Numbered from the stretch's first letter, positions 16,826 to 24,657 are shown. The stretch: DNA of 64,000 bases from Corynebacterium sp. MSK008 (GCF_030232585.1 NZ_JASPJX010000012.1:22406-86405), one strand, 5' to 3'. A program made the numbers and translations. Notes: generated by a model not told the origin, from the sequence alone.

Positions 16826-16921
16826 AGCTTCAAGCCCCCTTTCACTTGTGCGAGGGGCTCGAGGCTTGAAGCTAGTCGCCCCTATGCGGCGGGAGGGCGC
16901 GCCAGTGCGCGCCGTACAACT
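16825..16921 (-). promoter_or_regulatory. Structured 5' leader of corA hiding its ribosome site
   Basis: The predicted leader is about 96 nt. Bases 16863-16874 (minus strand TAGCTTCAAGCC) pair with 16836-16825 (GGCTTGAAGCTA), 12 perfect pairs whose last base is the A of the start codon. The Shine-Dalgarno sequence AGGGGG (16840-16835) lies partly in this stem and can alternatively pair with AGCCCC at 16859-16854. A further arm, CTATGC/GCATAG (16887-16882 with 16827-16822), is a competing fold. The alternatives are mutually exclusive, as in RNA switches. A Mg2+-responsive role is inference only. Confidence 0.55.
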
Positions 16922-16927
16922 TAGGTG

Positions 16928-16956
16928 ATATTACGCGCTAAAGGGCGGTTGTCTAA
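16928..16956 (-). promoter_or_regulatory. Promoter of corA
   Basis: On the minus strand TTAGAC (16956-16951), a 17-nt spacer and TAATAT (16933-16928). The -35 overlaps the hairpin that ends the pfl operon. It predicts a start near 16921. Confidence 0.55.
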
Positions 16957-16999
16957 CGGGGGTGCGCTACTGCGTAGCCCCGTCTGAGACAACCGCCCT
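16942..16999 (-). terminator. Strong hairpin ending the pfl operon
   Basis: AGGGCGGTTGTCT (16942-16954) pairs with 16987-16999 over 13 bp, and an inner stem ACGGGG/CCCCGT (16956-16961 with 16978-16983) extends it. On the minus strand it follows pflA after about 20 nt and ends TTTAG, a weak U-tract. Confidence 0.65.
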
Positions 17000-17019
17000 C
17001 AAGGCGAGCTAAAACTCGG

Positions 17020-17895
17020 CTAGAACACGGTGAGGCCGCGCGAGCGAAAAACCTCGCGGACGTGTTCCACGGACTCCGGCGTTGGTGGGGAAACCCCCTT
17101 GAGCTCGTAGTCCATGCCAATGCGGTTCCACTTGTCCTCGCCCATGTTGTGGAAAGGCAGGACCTCGACGCGTTCCACAGTGCCTTTCCAGCGCGCGACA
17201 ATGTCGGCCACGGCCTGCACATTGTCTTCGCTGTCCGTCAGGCCAGGCACGACAACGAAGCGGATCCACACCGGCTTGCCCTTTTCGTGCAGCCGGTCGC
17301 CGAAGTCAATCGTCGGCTGCAGCTGGCGCGCGGTGACGTTTTCGTACGTGTCCGGCAGGCCGGACTTCACGTCCAGCAGGAACAGGTCGATGTTGTCCAG
17401 GTCCTCGTCCGTCAAGCGGGAGCCGAGGAATCCGGAGGTGTCGATCGTGGTGTGCACGCCTGCATCGTGGACCGCCTTGAGTAGGCGACGGGTGAACGCG
17501 ATCTGGAACAGCGGCTCACCCCCGGAGAGCGTCAGCCCGCCACCGGAGGCGTTGAACACCGGCTTGTAGCGAAGCACGCGGCGCACGACGTCGTCGATCT
17601 GCTCGAGCGTGCCATCCTTCATTTCCATCGTGTCCGGGTTGTGGCAGTACTTGCACCGCAGCGGGCAACCGGACAAGAAGATGGTCATCCGGGTGCCTGG
17701 GCCGTCGACAGCTGTGACCAGCTCCCACGAGTGGATGAGGCCAATTTCGCCTGTGCGGCGCGCCTCAAACAGTTCGGGGCGGGTGATCTCCAGGTCGTCG
17801 GTGGACAGTCCGCCTAAACCGGCAGCGACGCCGCGCACGCGCTCGCCCTGTTCGGGCGAAAGCGTGACGACGCCGCTAGTTCCGTCCTGCGCCAT
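17020..17895 (-). CDS. pflA: Pyruvate formate-lyase activating enzyme (radical SAM)
   Basis: A 291-residue radical-SAM activase. The [4Fe-4S] motif CxxxCxxC is at C77-C81-C84 in LSGCPLRCKYCHNPD, preceded by the substrate-pocket sequence VDGPGTRM and followed by GGGLTLSGGEPL. It cleaves S-adenosylmethionine to place the glycyl radical on the PFL system. Compared with E. coli PflA (246 residues) it has an N-terminal extension of about 45 residues. It is the last gene of pflB - radical subunit - pflA; the ATG at 17895 comes 3 nt after the stop of the small subunit gene, so the two are coupled. Its natural target here must be the separate 83-residue protein. Confidence 0.95.
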   Translation of the reverse strand: MAQDGTSGVVTLSPEQGERVRGVAAGLGGLSTDDLEITRPELFEARRTGEIGLIHSWELVTAVDGPGTRMTIFLSGCPLRCKYCHNPDTMEMKDGTLEQIDDVVRRVLRYKPVFNASGGGLTLSGGEPLFQIAFTRRLLKAVHDAGVHTTIDTSGFLGSRLTDEDLDNIDLFLLDVKSGLPDTYENVTARQLQPTIDFGDRLHEKGKPVWIRFVVVPGLTDSEDNVQAVADIVARWKGTVERVEVLPFHNMGEDKWNRIGMDYELKGVSPPTPESVEHVREVFRSRGLTVF

Positions 17896-17898
17896 GTA

Positions 17899-18150
17899 CT
17901 AAGCGCCCTTGTGGAAGGTACGGGAGATAACGTCGCGCTGCTGCTCCTTCGTCAGCTTGACAAAGTTCACGGCGTAGCCGGAGACGCGAACGGTCAGGTT
18001 CGGGTAGTTCTCCGGGTGCTCCATCGCGTCCTCCAGCGTGGACTCGTCCAGCACGTTGATGTTGGCGTGGTACAGGCCGGAGTCCATGTTGTTAGCGGAA
18101 CGGGAAGCCTTCATGGAAGCGAGGCGTTCGTCGAAAGTAGGGGTGGTCAT
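17899..18150 (-). CDS. grcA: Detached glycyl-radical domain of pyruvate formate-lyase (GrcA-like)
   Basis: An 83-residue protein corresponding to the C-terminal radical domain of PFL. Residues 28-83 align with the last 56 residues of E. coli Pfl[18 protein letters not shown], then [12 protein letters not shown] with the radical-bearing Gly58, then [14 protein letters not shown]. Residues 1-27 are new sequence not in PflB. E. coli has a similar spare part (YfiD/GrcA), but there PflB keeps its own radical domain; here the upstream PflB lacks it, so this protein should be an obligatory subunit. It has its own ribosome site GAAGGAG and ATG, so this is not a simple frameshift. It sits 45 nt after pflB and 3 nt before pflA. 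Confidence 0.92.
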   Translation of the reverse strand: MTTPTFDERLASMKASRSANNMDSGLYHANINVLDESTLEDAMEHPENYPNLTVRVSGYAVNFVKLTKEQQRDVISRTFHKGA

Positions 18151-18195
18151 GATGTTGTCTCCTTCAAAGTGAATGGGTGGATGGGGAAGTCTGGG

Positions 18196-20313
18196 TTAGG
18201 CGGGGTTGATGACCGTGTCGGCGTTGTCCATGATGAAGCCAGCATCCAGGACACCGACCAGGTTGGTCACCTGCTCGTCCTTGTTGCGGCCCAAGCCCGA
18301 CGGGGTGATCGTGTTGGTCAACGAGATGCCGTCCAGCGCGTCGTTGTAGTCGAGCTTGCCCACGGAGAGCATGGACGCGACCATGCCGTGGTTGTCCGCG
18401 CCGTTCTCCGGGTTAGCGCCCGGTGCGAACGGGGTGCCAGCCTTGTGGCCGGAGGGGAACGAACCGGTTGCCTTGCCGTAGACCACGTTGGAGGTGATGG
18501 TCAGCACCGACTGCGTCGGGATGGCGTCGCGGTACAGCGGGATCGCCTTGATCTTCTGCATCACCGTGTGCACCACCGTGGCGGCGATGTCGTCCGCGCG
18601 GTCGTCGTCGTTGCCGTAGAACGGGAACTCGCCCTCGGTGATGTAGTCGACGATCAGGCCGGTTTCGTCGCGGACCGGGGTGACCTTCGCGTACTTAATG
18701 GCCGACAGGGAGTCTGCCACGATGGACAGGCCCGCGATGCCGCAGCCCATGGTGCGGACAATGTCGGAGTCGTGCAGCGCCATCTCGATGGACTCGTAGG
18801 CGTACCGGTCGTGGCAGTAGTGGATGATGTTCAAAGCCTCGACGTAGGTGCCGACAACCCAGTCAAGCATCTCCTCGTACTTCTGCCAGACCTCATCGAA
18901 GTCCAGCGGCCCGTCGCCCTCAATCGGGGTGTGGTCGCCGTCGGTGACCTGCTTGCCGGTGACCTCGTCGCGGCCGCCGTTCATGGCGTAGAGCAGGGCC
19001 TTGGCGGCGTTGACGCGGGCGCCGAAGAACTGCATCTGCTTGCCCACCTGCATCGGGGACACGCAGCAAGCGATGGCGGCATCGTCGCCCCACTTGTCAC
19101 GGATCTGCTTGTCGGACTCGTACTGCAGCGACGAGGTCTCGATCGAGATCGCGGCGCAGAATTCCTTGTAGCCCGCCGGAAGTGCCGGGTCCCAGAAGAT
19201 GGTGATGTTCGGCTCCGGCGCCGGTCCCAGGTTGCGCAGTGTCTGCAGCAGACGGAACGCGGTCTTGGTCACCTGGTGGCGGCCGTCCTCGGAGAAGCCA
19301 GCGTCGGTCCAGGTTGCCCAGTACGGGTCGCCGGAGAAGATCTGGTCGTAGTCCTCGGTGCGCAGGAAGCGAACGATACGAAGCTTGATCACCAGTGCGT
19401 CGATGATCTCCTGGGCCTCGACCTCAGTCAGGGTGCCGTTGGCCAAGTCGCGCTCGAAGTACGCGTCCAGGAAGGGGGAGAGGCGGCCAATCGACATGGC
19501 GGCGCCGTCCTGGCTCTTCACGGAGGCGAGGTAGCCGAAGTAGGTCCACTGCACGGCTTCCTTTGCGTTGGTGGCCGGGCCGGAGATGTCGAAGCCGTAG
19601 TCCTCGGCCATCTTCTTCAGCTTCTTCAGCGCCTTGATCTGCTCGGCGTGCTCCTCACGGTAGCGGGCCCAGTGCTCCGAGAAGCCCTTCTCCAAGGAAG
19701 CGTCCTTCGCCTGCTGCTTCTCCTCAATGAGGAAATCCACACCGTAGAGGGCCACACGGCGGTAGTCGCCGATGATGCGGCCGCGGCCGTAGGCGTCCGG
19801 CAGGCCCGTCACGATGTGGGAGGAACGGGCCGCACGGATGCGCGGGGTGTAGATGTCGAAGACGGCGTCGTTGTGGGTCTTGCGGTACTGCGTGAAGATC
19901 TTCTTCACGTCCGGGTTGACCTCTTTGCCGGCCTCCTTGATGGCCTGCTCAACCATGCGCCAGCCACCGTTCGGCATCATTGCGCGCTTGGTTGGGGTGT
20001 CCGTCTGCAGACCGACAACGACGTCGTCGTCCTCCGAGATGTATCCCGGCTTGAACGCGTCGATGTCGGCGGGCGTTTCCGTGTCCACGTCGTAGACACG
20101 GCGCTCACGCTCGACGGCGAGGTAGTTCTTGTCAAGGTGATCCCAGAGGCGCAGCGTCTTTTCGGTGGCGCCTTCAAGGAACGATGCATCCCCGTCGTAG
20201 GGGGTGTAGTTGCGCTGGACGAAATCGCGTACGTCAATGCGTTCCATCCATGGGCCCGGCTTGAAGCCGTCCCATGCGCGGTTTTCAATTTGCGGCTCTG
20301 TCGAAACAGTCAC
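18196..20313 (-). CDS. pflB: Pyruvate formate-lyase (formate C-acetyltransferase) core subunit lacking the glycyl-radical domain
   Basis: A 705-residue PFL core converting pyruvate and CoA to acetyl-CoA and formate. The catalytic cysteine pair is intact (C416-C417 in AIACCVSPMQ, equivalent to C418-C419 of E. coli). The protein stops after NLVGVLDAGF plus a short unrelated tail, about 65 residues before the end of normal PFL, exactly where the glycine domain should begin. I start at GTG 20313 (MTVSTEPQIENRAW) because GAAGGA precedes it by about 10 nt; upstream residues in frame are unrelated to the family. A weak GlxR-like site (TGTGATTTTCCGCACT, 20455-20470) lies upstream. Oxygen-sensitive, so anaerobic expression is expected. 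Confidence 0.93.
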   Translation of the reverse strand: MTVSTEPQIENRAWDGFKPGPWMERIDVRDFVQRNYTPYDGDASFLEGATEKTLRLWDHLDKNYLAVERERRVYDVDTETPADIDAFKPGYISEDDDVVVGLQTDTPTKRAMMPNGGWRMVEQAIKEAGKEVNPDVKKIFTQYRKTHNDAVFDIYTPRIRAARSSHIVTGLPDAYGRGRIIGDYRRVALYGVDFLIEEKQQAKDASLEKGFSEHWARYREEHAEQIKALKKLKKMAEDYGFDISGPATNAKEAVQWTYFGYLASVKSQDGAAMSIGRLSPFLDAYFERDLANGTLTEVEAQEIIDALVIKLRIVRFLRTEDYDQIFSGDPYWATWTDAGFSEDGRHQVTKTAFRLLQTLRNLGPAPEPNITIFWDPALPAGYKEFCAAISIETSSLQYESDKQIRDKWGDDAAIACCVSPMQVGKQMQFFGARVNAAKALLYAMNGGRDEVTGKQVTDGDHTPIEGDGPLDFDEVWQKYEEMLDWVVGTYVEALNIIHYCHDRYAYESIEMALHDSDIVRTMGCGIAGLSIVADSLSAIKYAKVTPVRDETGLIVDYITEGEFPFYGNDDDRADDIAATVVHTVMQKIKAIPLYRDAIPTQSVLTITSNVVYGKATGSFPSGHKAGTPFAPGANPENGADNHGMVASMLSVGKLDYNDALDGISLTNTITPSGLGRNKDEQVTNLVGVLDAGFIMDNADTVINPA

Positions 20314-20501
20314 AGTTGCACAGTCCTTCGTTGCAATACTTGAAAGATCTCTGGCGGCTGCGCTTGCCCTCTTATTTACCCATGTACTTTCAAAGCGCGG
20401 GCCGCTCACCAACGATTGTAGGGGACATGAACCAGATAAAGGTAATATGAATGCTGTGATTTTCCGCACTCGTGAAAGCGTGCTGTCAAAGAAACAAAAG
20501 A

Positions 20502-20538
20502 ACCGGCCCCGTACCTAGTAAAAAGGTTCGGGGCCGGT
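20502..20538 (-). terminator. Terminator of ndh
   Basis: ACCGGCCCCG (20502-20511) pairs with 20529-20538; on the minus strand the hairpin is followed by TTCTTTTGTTTCTTT. It lies 36 bp after the ndh stop. The remaining gap to pflB (20314-20500) contains only promoter-like sequence, e.g. minus-strand TACAAT near 20420, and the weak GlxR-like site. Confidence 0.8.
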
Positions 20539-20574
20539 GAGGCCTTCAAGGAAAGGCCAGGGGAGAGTGAGGGG

Positions 20575-21912
20575 CTACTTGCCGGTCTCCAGCTCAGGGC
20601 CCTCCAGCTGGCCCTCGGTTACCGCGAGGTTATGGCGAGTGCGGGAGAAAGCGTTAATGGTCCACTCGGTGGCGGCCACTAGACGGTTGCGGGTGCCGGT
20701 GAGGAAGGACAGGTGCACACCGAGCCACATCAGCCAGCCGATGAAGCCGGTGATCTCCACCTTGCCCATCTTCACCACGGCATTGAAGCGGTTGATGATG
20801 GCCATGGAGCCCTTGTCGAAGTACTCGAACGGGTCGCGGTTCTCCGGAGCGACGTCGTGCTCGACCTGCTCCTTGATGATCTTGCCTACGTATGCACCGG
20901 ACTGGATGGCCACCTGGGCGACACCGGGCAGGCGGTCGCGGTTCATCATGTCGCCGATAATGAAAACGTTCGGATCCTCGCCCACGGACAGATCGGCGTT
21001 GACCTCGACCTTGCCAGCGCGGTCGGCCTCCACGCCGAGCTGGTCGGCGACCTGCTTGCCCAGCGGGGAAGCGGCCACACCGGCGGACCAGATCTTGGTC
21101 GGGGTGTCGATGGTGGTTTCCTGCTCGGACTTCATGTCCTTGTAGGTCACGCTGTCTGCGTCCACGTTGGTCACCATCGCGTTGAGAATGACGGTCACGC
21201 CGGCCTTTTCCAGCTCGCGCTGAGCCTTCTTGCCCAGGCGCTTGCCAAACGGCGGCAGCACCTGCGGAGCGCCGTCAAGAAGGTAAATCTTGGACTGCTC
21301 AGTGCTAAACGAGTAGCGGCCGGAGGTGAAAGCGCGGTGCGCCATCTCGGCGACCTGGCCTGCCAGCTCCACACCGGTCGGTCCGGCACCGACAATGACG
21401 AAGGTCAGCTCACGCTCGCGTTCTTCCGGGGTCTCCGCCAGCTCGGCGCGCTCGAAGGCGGCGATGAGGCGGGCGCGGATCTCAAACGCGTGGTCCAGCG
21501 TCTTCAGCCCCGGGGCGAACTCGGCGAAGTGGTCATTGCCGAAGTAGGACTGGCCGGCACCGGCAGCGACGATGAGGGAGTCATAGGAGAAGGTGGACTC
21601 CTTGCCGCCCTCAACGGAGGTGACGGTTTTCTCCTTCACATCGACGGTTTCCACGGTGCCACGCACGACTCGGACGTTCTGCTGGTTGCCAAACATCTGG
21701 CGCACGTCACCGGTGATTTCGCCGGAAGACATCAGGCCGGTTGCCACCTGGTACAGCAGTGGCGGGAAGAGGTGGTGGTTGGTGTTGTTGATCAGCGTGA
21801 TGTCGACATCAGCGTCAGCGAGCTCCTTCGCCGCATTCACGCCGCCAAAACCTGCGCCCACGATGACAACGTGGTGGCGGCTACCTTCGGGGCGGTACAC
21901 CTGAGAGGCCAT
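20575..21912 (-). CDS. ndh: Type II NADH dehydrogenase
   Basis: A 445-residue single-subunit NADH:menaquinone oxidoreductase, peripheral on the inner face of the membrane and not proton-pumping. The FAD fold opens VVIVGAGFGGVNAAKEL, the NADH fold is FVIVGAGPTGVELAGQVAEM, and the C-terminal amphipathic region (about 375-415, GFIGWLMWLGVHLSFLTG) anchors it. In corynebacteria, which lack complex I, this is the main NADH entry to the respiratory chain. ATG 21912 has a good GAGGAGA site. It is divergent from ufaA and has its own terminator. Confidence 0.96.
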   Translation of the reverse strand: MASQVYRPEGSRHHVVIVGAGFGGVNAAKELADADVDITLINNTNHHLFPPLLYQVATGLMSSGEITGDVRQMFGNQQNVRVVRGTVETVDVKEKTVTSVEGGKESTFSYDSLIVAAGAGQSYFGNDHFAEFAPGLKTLDHAFEIRARLIAAFERAELAETPEERERELTFVIVGAGPTGVELAGQVAEMAHRAFTSGRYSFSTEQSKIYLLDGAPQVLPPFGKRLGKKAQRELEKAGVTVILNAMVTNVDADSVTYKDMKSEQETTIDTPTKIWSAGVAASPLGKQVADQLGVEADRAGKVEVNADLSVGEDPNVFIIGDMMNRDRLPGVAQVAIQSGAYVGKIIKEQVEHDVAPENRDPFEYFDKGSMAIINRFNAVVKMGKVEITGFIGWLMWLGVHLSFLTGTRNRLVAATEWTINAFSRTRHNLAVTEGQLEGPELETGK

Positions 21913-22046
21913 GAGTGATATCTCCTCGGGTCAATGACGTTATTAATTGGAACGGAATACATAGTACGCGCCCGCCAATAGTCTGCGCGGCCAGGCTCCG
22001 CCGTGGCACTCCAAATCCGCGCGGTCGGAGCACTAGCATCCGAGGA

Positions 22047-23366
22047 ATGGCCGAGAGCACTTCCGCGAACATTCCCGCGCACCTTCAACCAGTTGACGCA
22101 GACGCGTGGCCGGGAGTGGCCAGTGTTCCCAAGCCAGGCAGATTCCGTACGAGGCTCGCCGAAGCTGCCTTCGCTCGCGGGTGCGCAAAAGCGGGGCTCG
22201 CGCTTGAGGGCGAAGGTGCTGCCATCACGGTTGAACGTGCTGAGGTGTTCGAGCGTATCGCTGCCAGCGGGTGGGTTGGGCTCGCGGAAGGTTATATGGC
22301 GGGAGAGTGGTCGACTGGGGGTTCGCAGCAGCTTGTCGACGTCCTCACGGCCCTCCTGCGCACCGGTTACACCCCGCGAACCCGCCGTGTGGACGCGGTG
22401 CGCCCCGCAACGCCGGGGGAGCTGCCACCCGACCTGATCGCGCATTTCTCGGGCGACGGATTCAGCGCATTCCAGGGGCATTTCGCTACTGGCGTAGCCA
22501 CCACGGAGCGGATCCGCATGAAATCGCACACGAAAGGCGCGGGCAAGGGGCGCGAGCCCCGCGGCCATTTCGTCGACGTGACGGAAATAGGGACACCCCT
22601 GGAGTCCGACCGGGAAGACCTCAAAGACGCGCAAACCCGCAGCGTGAATAAGCTTTTGGACAGCCTGGGTGTGGCTCACGGCACACACTTGTTGGAATAT
22701 CCGTCCGGTGGCGGCGCATTGGCGTTCGGGGCCGCTGCGCACGGCGCAACGGTCGACGCAGTCACCCGCGACGCCCGCATGTATGCCGCAATGCGCGAAC
22801 GGCTCATTCTTGCAGGCACGGACGGATCCGTCACTGTGGACCGCATTGCGGAGGGGCCGGCGGCTGTGGCCAAGCAGCGCCAAGGCGTCTACGACGCGGT
22901 TGCGAGTATGGAGGCGTTTGAAACGATGCCGCAGCGTCAACAGAGAAAGTACCTTCTCGCTGTGGACGCGGTCTTGGGCCAGGGCGGCAGGGCCGCGATG
23001 CAAACCGTGGTGCGCACACCGGCGTACAACCGCGCGGCGGACCTCGCCATGGAATCGCTGCGGGCGTACATCTGGCCGGGGCTGCATTTCGCAACAGTTG
23101 CGGAGATTAGAAAGACGGTCGACCGCGAGACTGATCTGCGCGTGGTCGCGCAGACATCTGCGCCGGAGCACCTCGTGGCGTCGCTGCGCCTGCAGCGCAT
23201 CACATTCGACGGCAAGCTGCGCGACGCGGCCGCGGACGGCTACGACGCCGTGTTCCGTCGTATGTGGGTGTGGCAGTTCGCGTTGCGTGAAGCGATGGCG
23301 CAGCTGGGGATGATTGATCTGGCGCAGATCACGTTCGCGCGGAGAAACAGGAGAGGGCGCCGCTAG
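22047..23366 (+). CDS. ufaA: Cyclopropane-fatty-acid-synthase-like SAM methyltransferase (UfaA family)
   Basis: A 439-residue protein of the CFA-synthase family; the position next to ndh matches corynebacterial ufaA, whose mycobacterial relative UfaA1 helps convert oleate chains to tuberculostearate. The N-terminal domain (about 30-130) has the family sequence GWVGLAEGYMAGEWS. The SAM-binding motif I is unusual: LLEYPSGGGALAFGAAAHG instead of an E/DxGxGxG signature, so activity or cofactor affinity may be changed. The later motif with the bicarbonate Cys of Cfa is not obvious. TAGCAT ends 7 nt before ATG 22047, so transcription is leaderless. It converges on the yceI-like gene. Confidence 0.8.
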   Translation: MAESTSANIPAHLQPVDADAWPGVASVPKPGRFRTRLAEAAFARGCAKAGLALEGEGAAITVERAEVFERIAASGWVGLAEGYMAGEWSTGGSQQLVDVLTALLRTGYTPRTRRVDAVRPATPGELPPDLIAHFSGDGFSAFQGHFATGVATTERIRMKSHTKGAGKGREPRGHFVDVTEIGTPLESDREDLKDAQTRSVNKLLDSLGVAHGTHLLEYPSGGGALAFGAAAHGATVDAVTRDARMYAAMRERLILAGTDGSVTVDRIAEGPAAVAKQRQGVYDAVASMEAFETMPQRQQRKYLLAVDAVLGQGGRAAMQTVVRTPAYNRAADLAMESLRAYIWPGLHFATVAEIRKTVDRETDLRVVAQTSAPEHLVASLRLQRITFDGKLRDAAADGYDAVFRRMWVWQFALREAMAQLGMIDLAQITFARRNRRGRR

Positions 23367-23393
23367 TCGGTGCCAGGGCCACCAGAACGTTAC

Positions 23394-23426
23394 TTGACAT
23401 AATGTACATTATCGGACAGTTATATA
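23394..23426 (+). promoter_or_regulatory. Palindromic operator-like site in a promoter-like context
   Basis: ATAATGTACATTAT (23399-23412) is a perfect 14-bp palindrome that overlaps a TTGACA hexamer (23394-23399) and is followed by TTATATA (23420-23426). No gene starts downstream on this strand before a terminator at 23437. Confidence 0.45.
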
Positions 23427-23436
23427 CGGTGGAACT

Positions 23437-23471
23437 AAAAAAGGCGCCGAGCACTCCTCGCGTCCGGCGCC
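23437..23471 (-). terminator. Terminator of the yceI-like gene
   Basis: GGCGCCG (23443-23449) pairs with CGGCGCC (23465-23471), 15-nt loop; on the minus strand six T follow. The 23367-23516 gap otherwise holds the two palindromes described. Confidence 0.8.
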
Positions 23472-23490
23472 CTTCCGCATATCCCTTTTA

Positions 23491-23504
23491 ACGTAACGTT
23501 ACGT
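23491..23504. repeat. 14-bp perfect palindrome ACGTAACGTTACGT
   Basis: ACGTAACGTTACGT reads the same on both strands and lies 12 bp after the stop codon of the yceI-like gene, between convergent genes, upstream of no gene. No repeat of it was noticed elsewhere in the window. Confidence 0.6.
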
Positions 23505-23516
23505 AAACCGGGCCAT

Positions 23517-24227
23517 CTACTTGGTCATGTTGATGCGGACGTTAACTTCGCCCTCTTCGTTGATTTTCGCCGCGACGAGCTCCGGGGTCTCCACGCCGTA
23601 GTCCAAGCGGTTGATCGGAATGTCGCCGGCGACGATCAAACGGTCGCCCGAACGCGCAACGTCGAACTCGTGCGTGATCTCGTTGGTCTCGCCGTGGATT
23701 GTCAGCTCGCCGGTGAGGGTCACGGTGCCCACGGTGCCGTCATCCGGCAAGGCGGACACGTCCGCTGGCTGCGTCACCGTGAACGTGGCCTCCGGGTACT
23801 CGTCTGTGTGGAAGATGCGGCGGCGCACCGACGAGTCTCGCTTGTCGCTGTCGGACGACAGGTGCTGCATGTCGACGGTGATCTCGCCGGCGGTCAGCGT
23901 GCCTTCAGCAATCGTCGCAAAGCCTGTGACTGCACGCGTCGACGCCGAGGTGCTGCGGCGTTCGCCCGGCAGAACCTCTTCAAAGGTGAAGCCGGCGGAT
24001 GTGACGTTGTCGCCCGGGCGGTTGGTGACCTTCCACTCGCCGTCAAGCTCTGTGGTGGCTGCGGACACCTTGTCAGCCTCAATCCCCTCGGTCTTCACGC
24101 CGCCGCCCTTGAACAGGGTCATAAACAGCGGAATCATGGCCACCAACACCGCCACGACAATGAAAATGGATACGACAACGATGAGAGTTGTGCGCGTCTT
24201 TGCGCTGGTTGCCGCGCGTTTCTCCAC
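23517..24227 (-). CDS. Membrane-anchored YceI-family lipid-binding protein
   Basis: A 236-residue protein: cytoplasmic start, one membrane helix (about residues 15-38, TLIVVVSIFIVVAVLVAMIPLF) and an extracytoplasmic YceI beta-barrel (about 55-236). Typical YceI elements are DGEWKVTNRPGDNVTSAGF, IFHTDEYPEATFTV and the closing YGVETPELV. YceI proteins bind isoprenoid or amphipathic ligands in a lipocalin-like cavity. Here the domain is tethered to the membrane rather than secreted, a usual form in actinobacteria. GTG 24227 is preceded by GAGGTGA. The gene begins 7 nt after the zinc-ribbon gene, so they are one operon. Confidence 0.88.
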   Translation of the reverse strand: MEKRAATSAKTRTTLIVVVSIFIVVAVLVAMIPLFMTLFKGGGVKTEGIEADKVSAATTELDGEWKVTNRPGDNVTSAGFTFEEVLPGERRSTSASTRAVTGFATIAEGTLTAGEITVDMQHLSSDSDKRDSSVRRRIFHTDEYPEATFTVTQPADVSALPDDGTVGTVTLTGELTIHGETNEITHEFDVARSGDRLIVAGDIPINRLDYGVETPELVAAKINEEGEVNVRINMTK

Positions 24228-24234
24228 CTGGAAA

Positions 24235-24582
24235 TCACCTCAGCCTTTCAAGTTGCTGGGCTAATTCTACTAATTCGTCACAAAGCGGGGCCAAATCGTC
24301 AGGCTTCGCGCCTTCGGCGGCTGCCGTGCGGATATCCTCCGCTGCGCACCGCAGCGCGTAGAGCCGGTCGCGGTACTCTGCTACCTTGTTGCGGTTGAGG
24401 ATCACCGCGTCCTCGTCCACAGACGTTCCGGCCAGCATGGTGCGCTGTTCGTAAGCACGCTGCGTGCAGGATGGTCCGCAGTACTTGCGTTTCCGGCCGC
24501 GGCCGCGGTTCACGGGAATTTCCTTCCCGCACCAGGCGCAGGTGGCTGTCTTCTTGGTAAGGGCACGTAATTTATCCGTCAC
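24235..24582 (-). CDS. Small zinc-ribbon / coiled-coil protein of unknown function
   Basis: A 115-residue protein that I recognise only by structure. The N-terminal zinc ribbon has CAWCGKEIP (C15, C18) and KYCGPSC (two more Cys), as in small RNA- or DNA-binding knuckles, with the basic linker NRGRGRKRK between. Residues 60-115 are helical (EYRDRLYALRCAAEDI, then CDELVELAQQLERLR). The GTG start at 24582 has TAGAAT ending 8 nt upstream, so it is likely leaderless. It is divergent from rbpA and heads a two-gene operon with the yceI-like gene. Confidence 0.75.
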   Translation of the reverse strand: MTDKLRALTKKTATCAWCGKEIPVNRGRGRKRKYCGPSCTQRAYEQRTMLAGTSVDEDAVILNRNKVAEYRDRLYALRCAAEDIRTAAAEGAKPDDLAPLCDELVELAQQLERLR

Positions 24583-24626
24583 AGTTACCTATTCTATTAC
24601 ATGTGTAGATGAAACGAAAGTGCCCG

Positions 24627-24657
24627 GGAACAATTCGCAGAACTGCACCGTTATACT
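24627..24657 (+). promoter_or_regulatory. Overlapping SigH-type and SigA-type promoters of rbpA
   Basis: GGAA (24627-24630), a 19-nt spacer and GTT (24650-24652) fit the SigH/SigR consensus of actinobacteria. TATACT (24652-24657) overlaps it and fits a SigA -10. The leader to rbpA would be about 40 nt. A stress-inducible rbpA would match Streptomyces, where rbpA belongs to the SigR regulon. Confidence 0.55.

Noticed and set aside
18151..18195. Frameshift joining pflB to the radical domain
   Set aside because: The small gene has its own GAAGGAG site, ATG and a unique 27-residue N terminus, and pflB ends with extra residues of its own, so a single indel does not restore a normal PFL.
17911..20343. 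An 810-codon open frame on the plus strand opposite pflB
   Set aside because: It is the antisense shadow of high-GC codon use in pflB and the radical subunit; the amino-acid composition (Val/Gly/His/Arg repeats) is not that of a protein.
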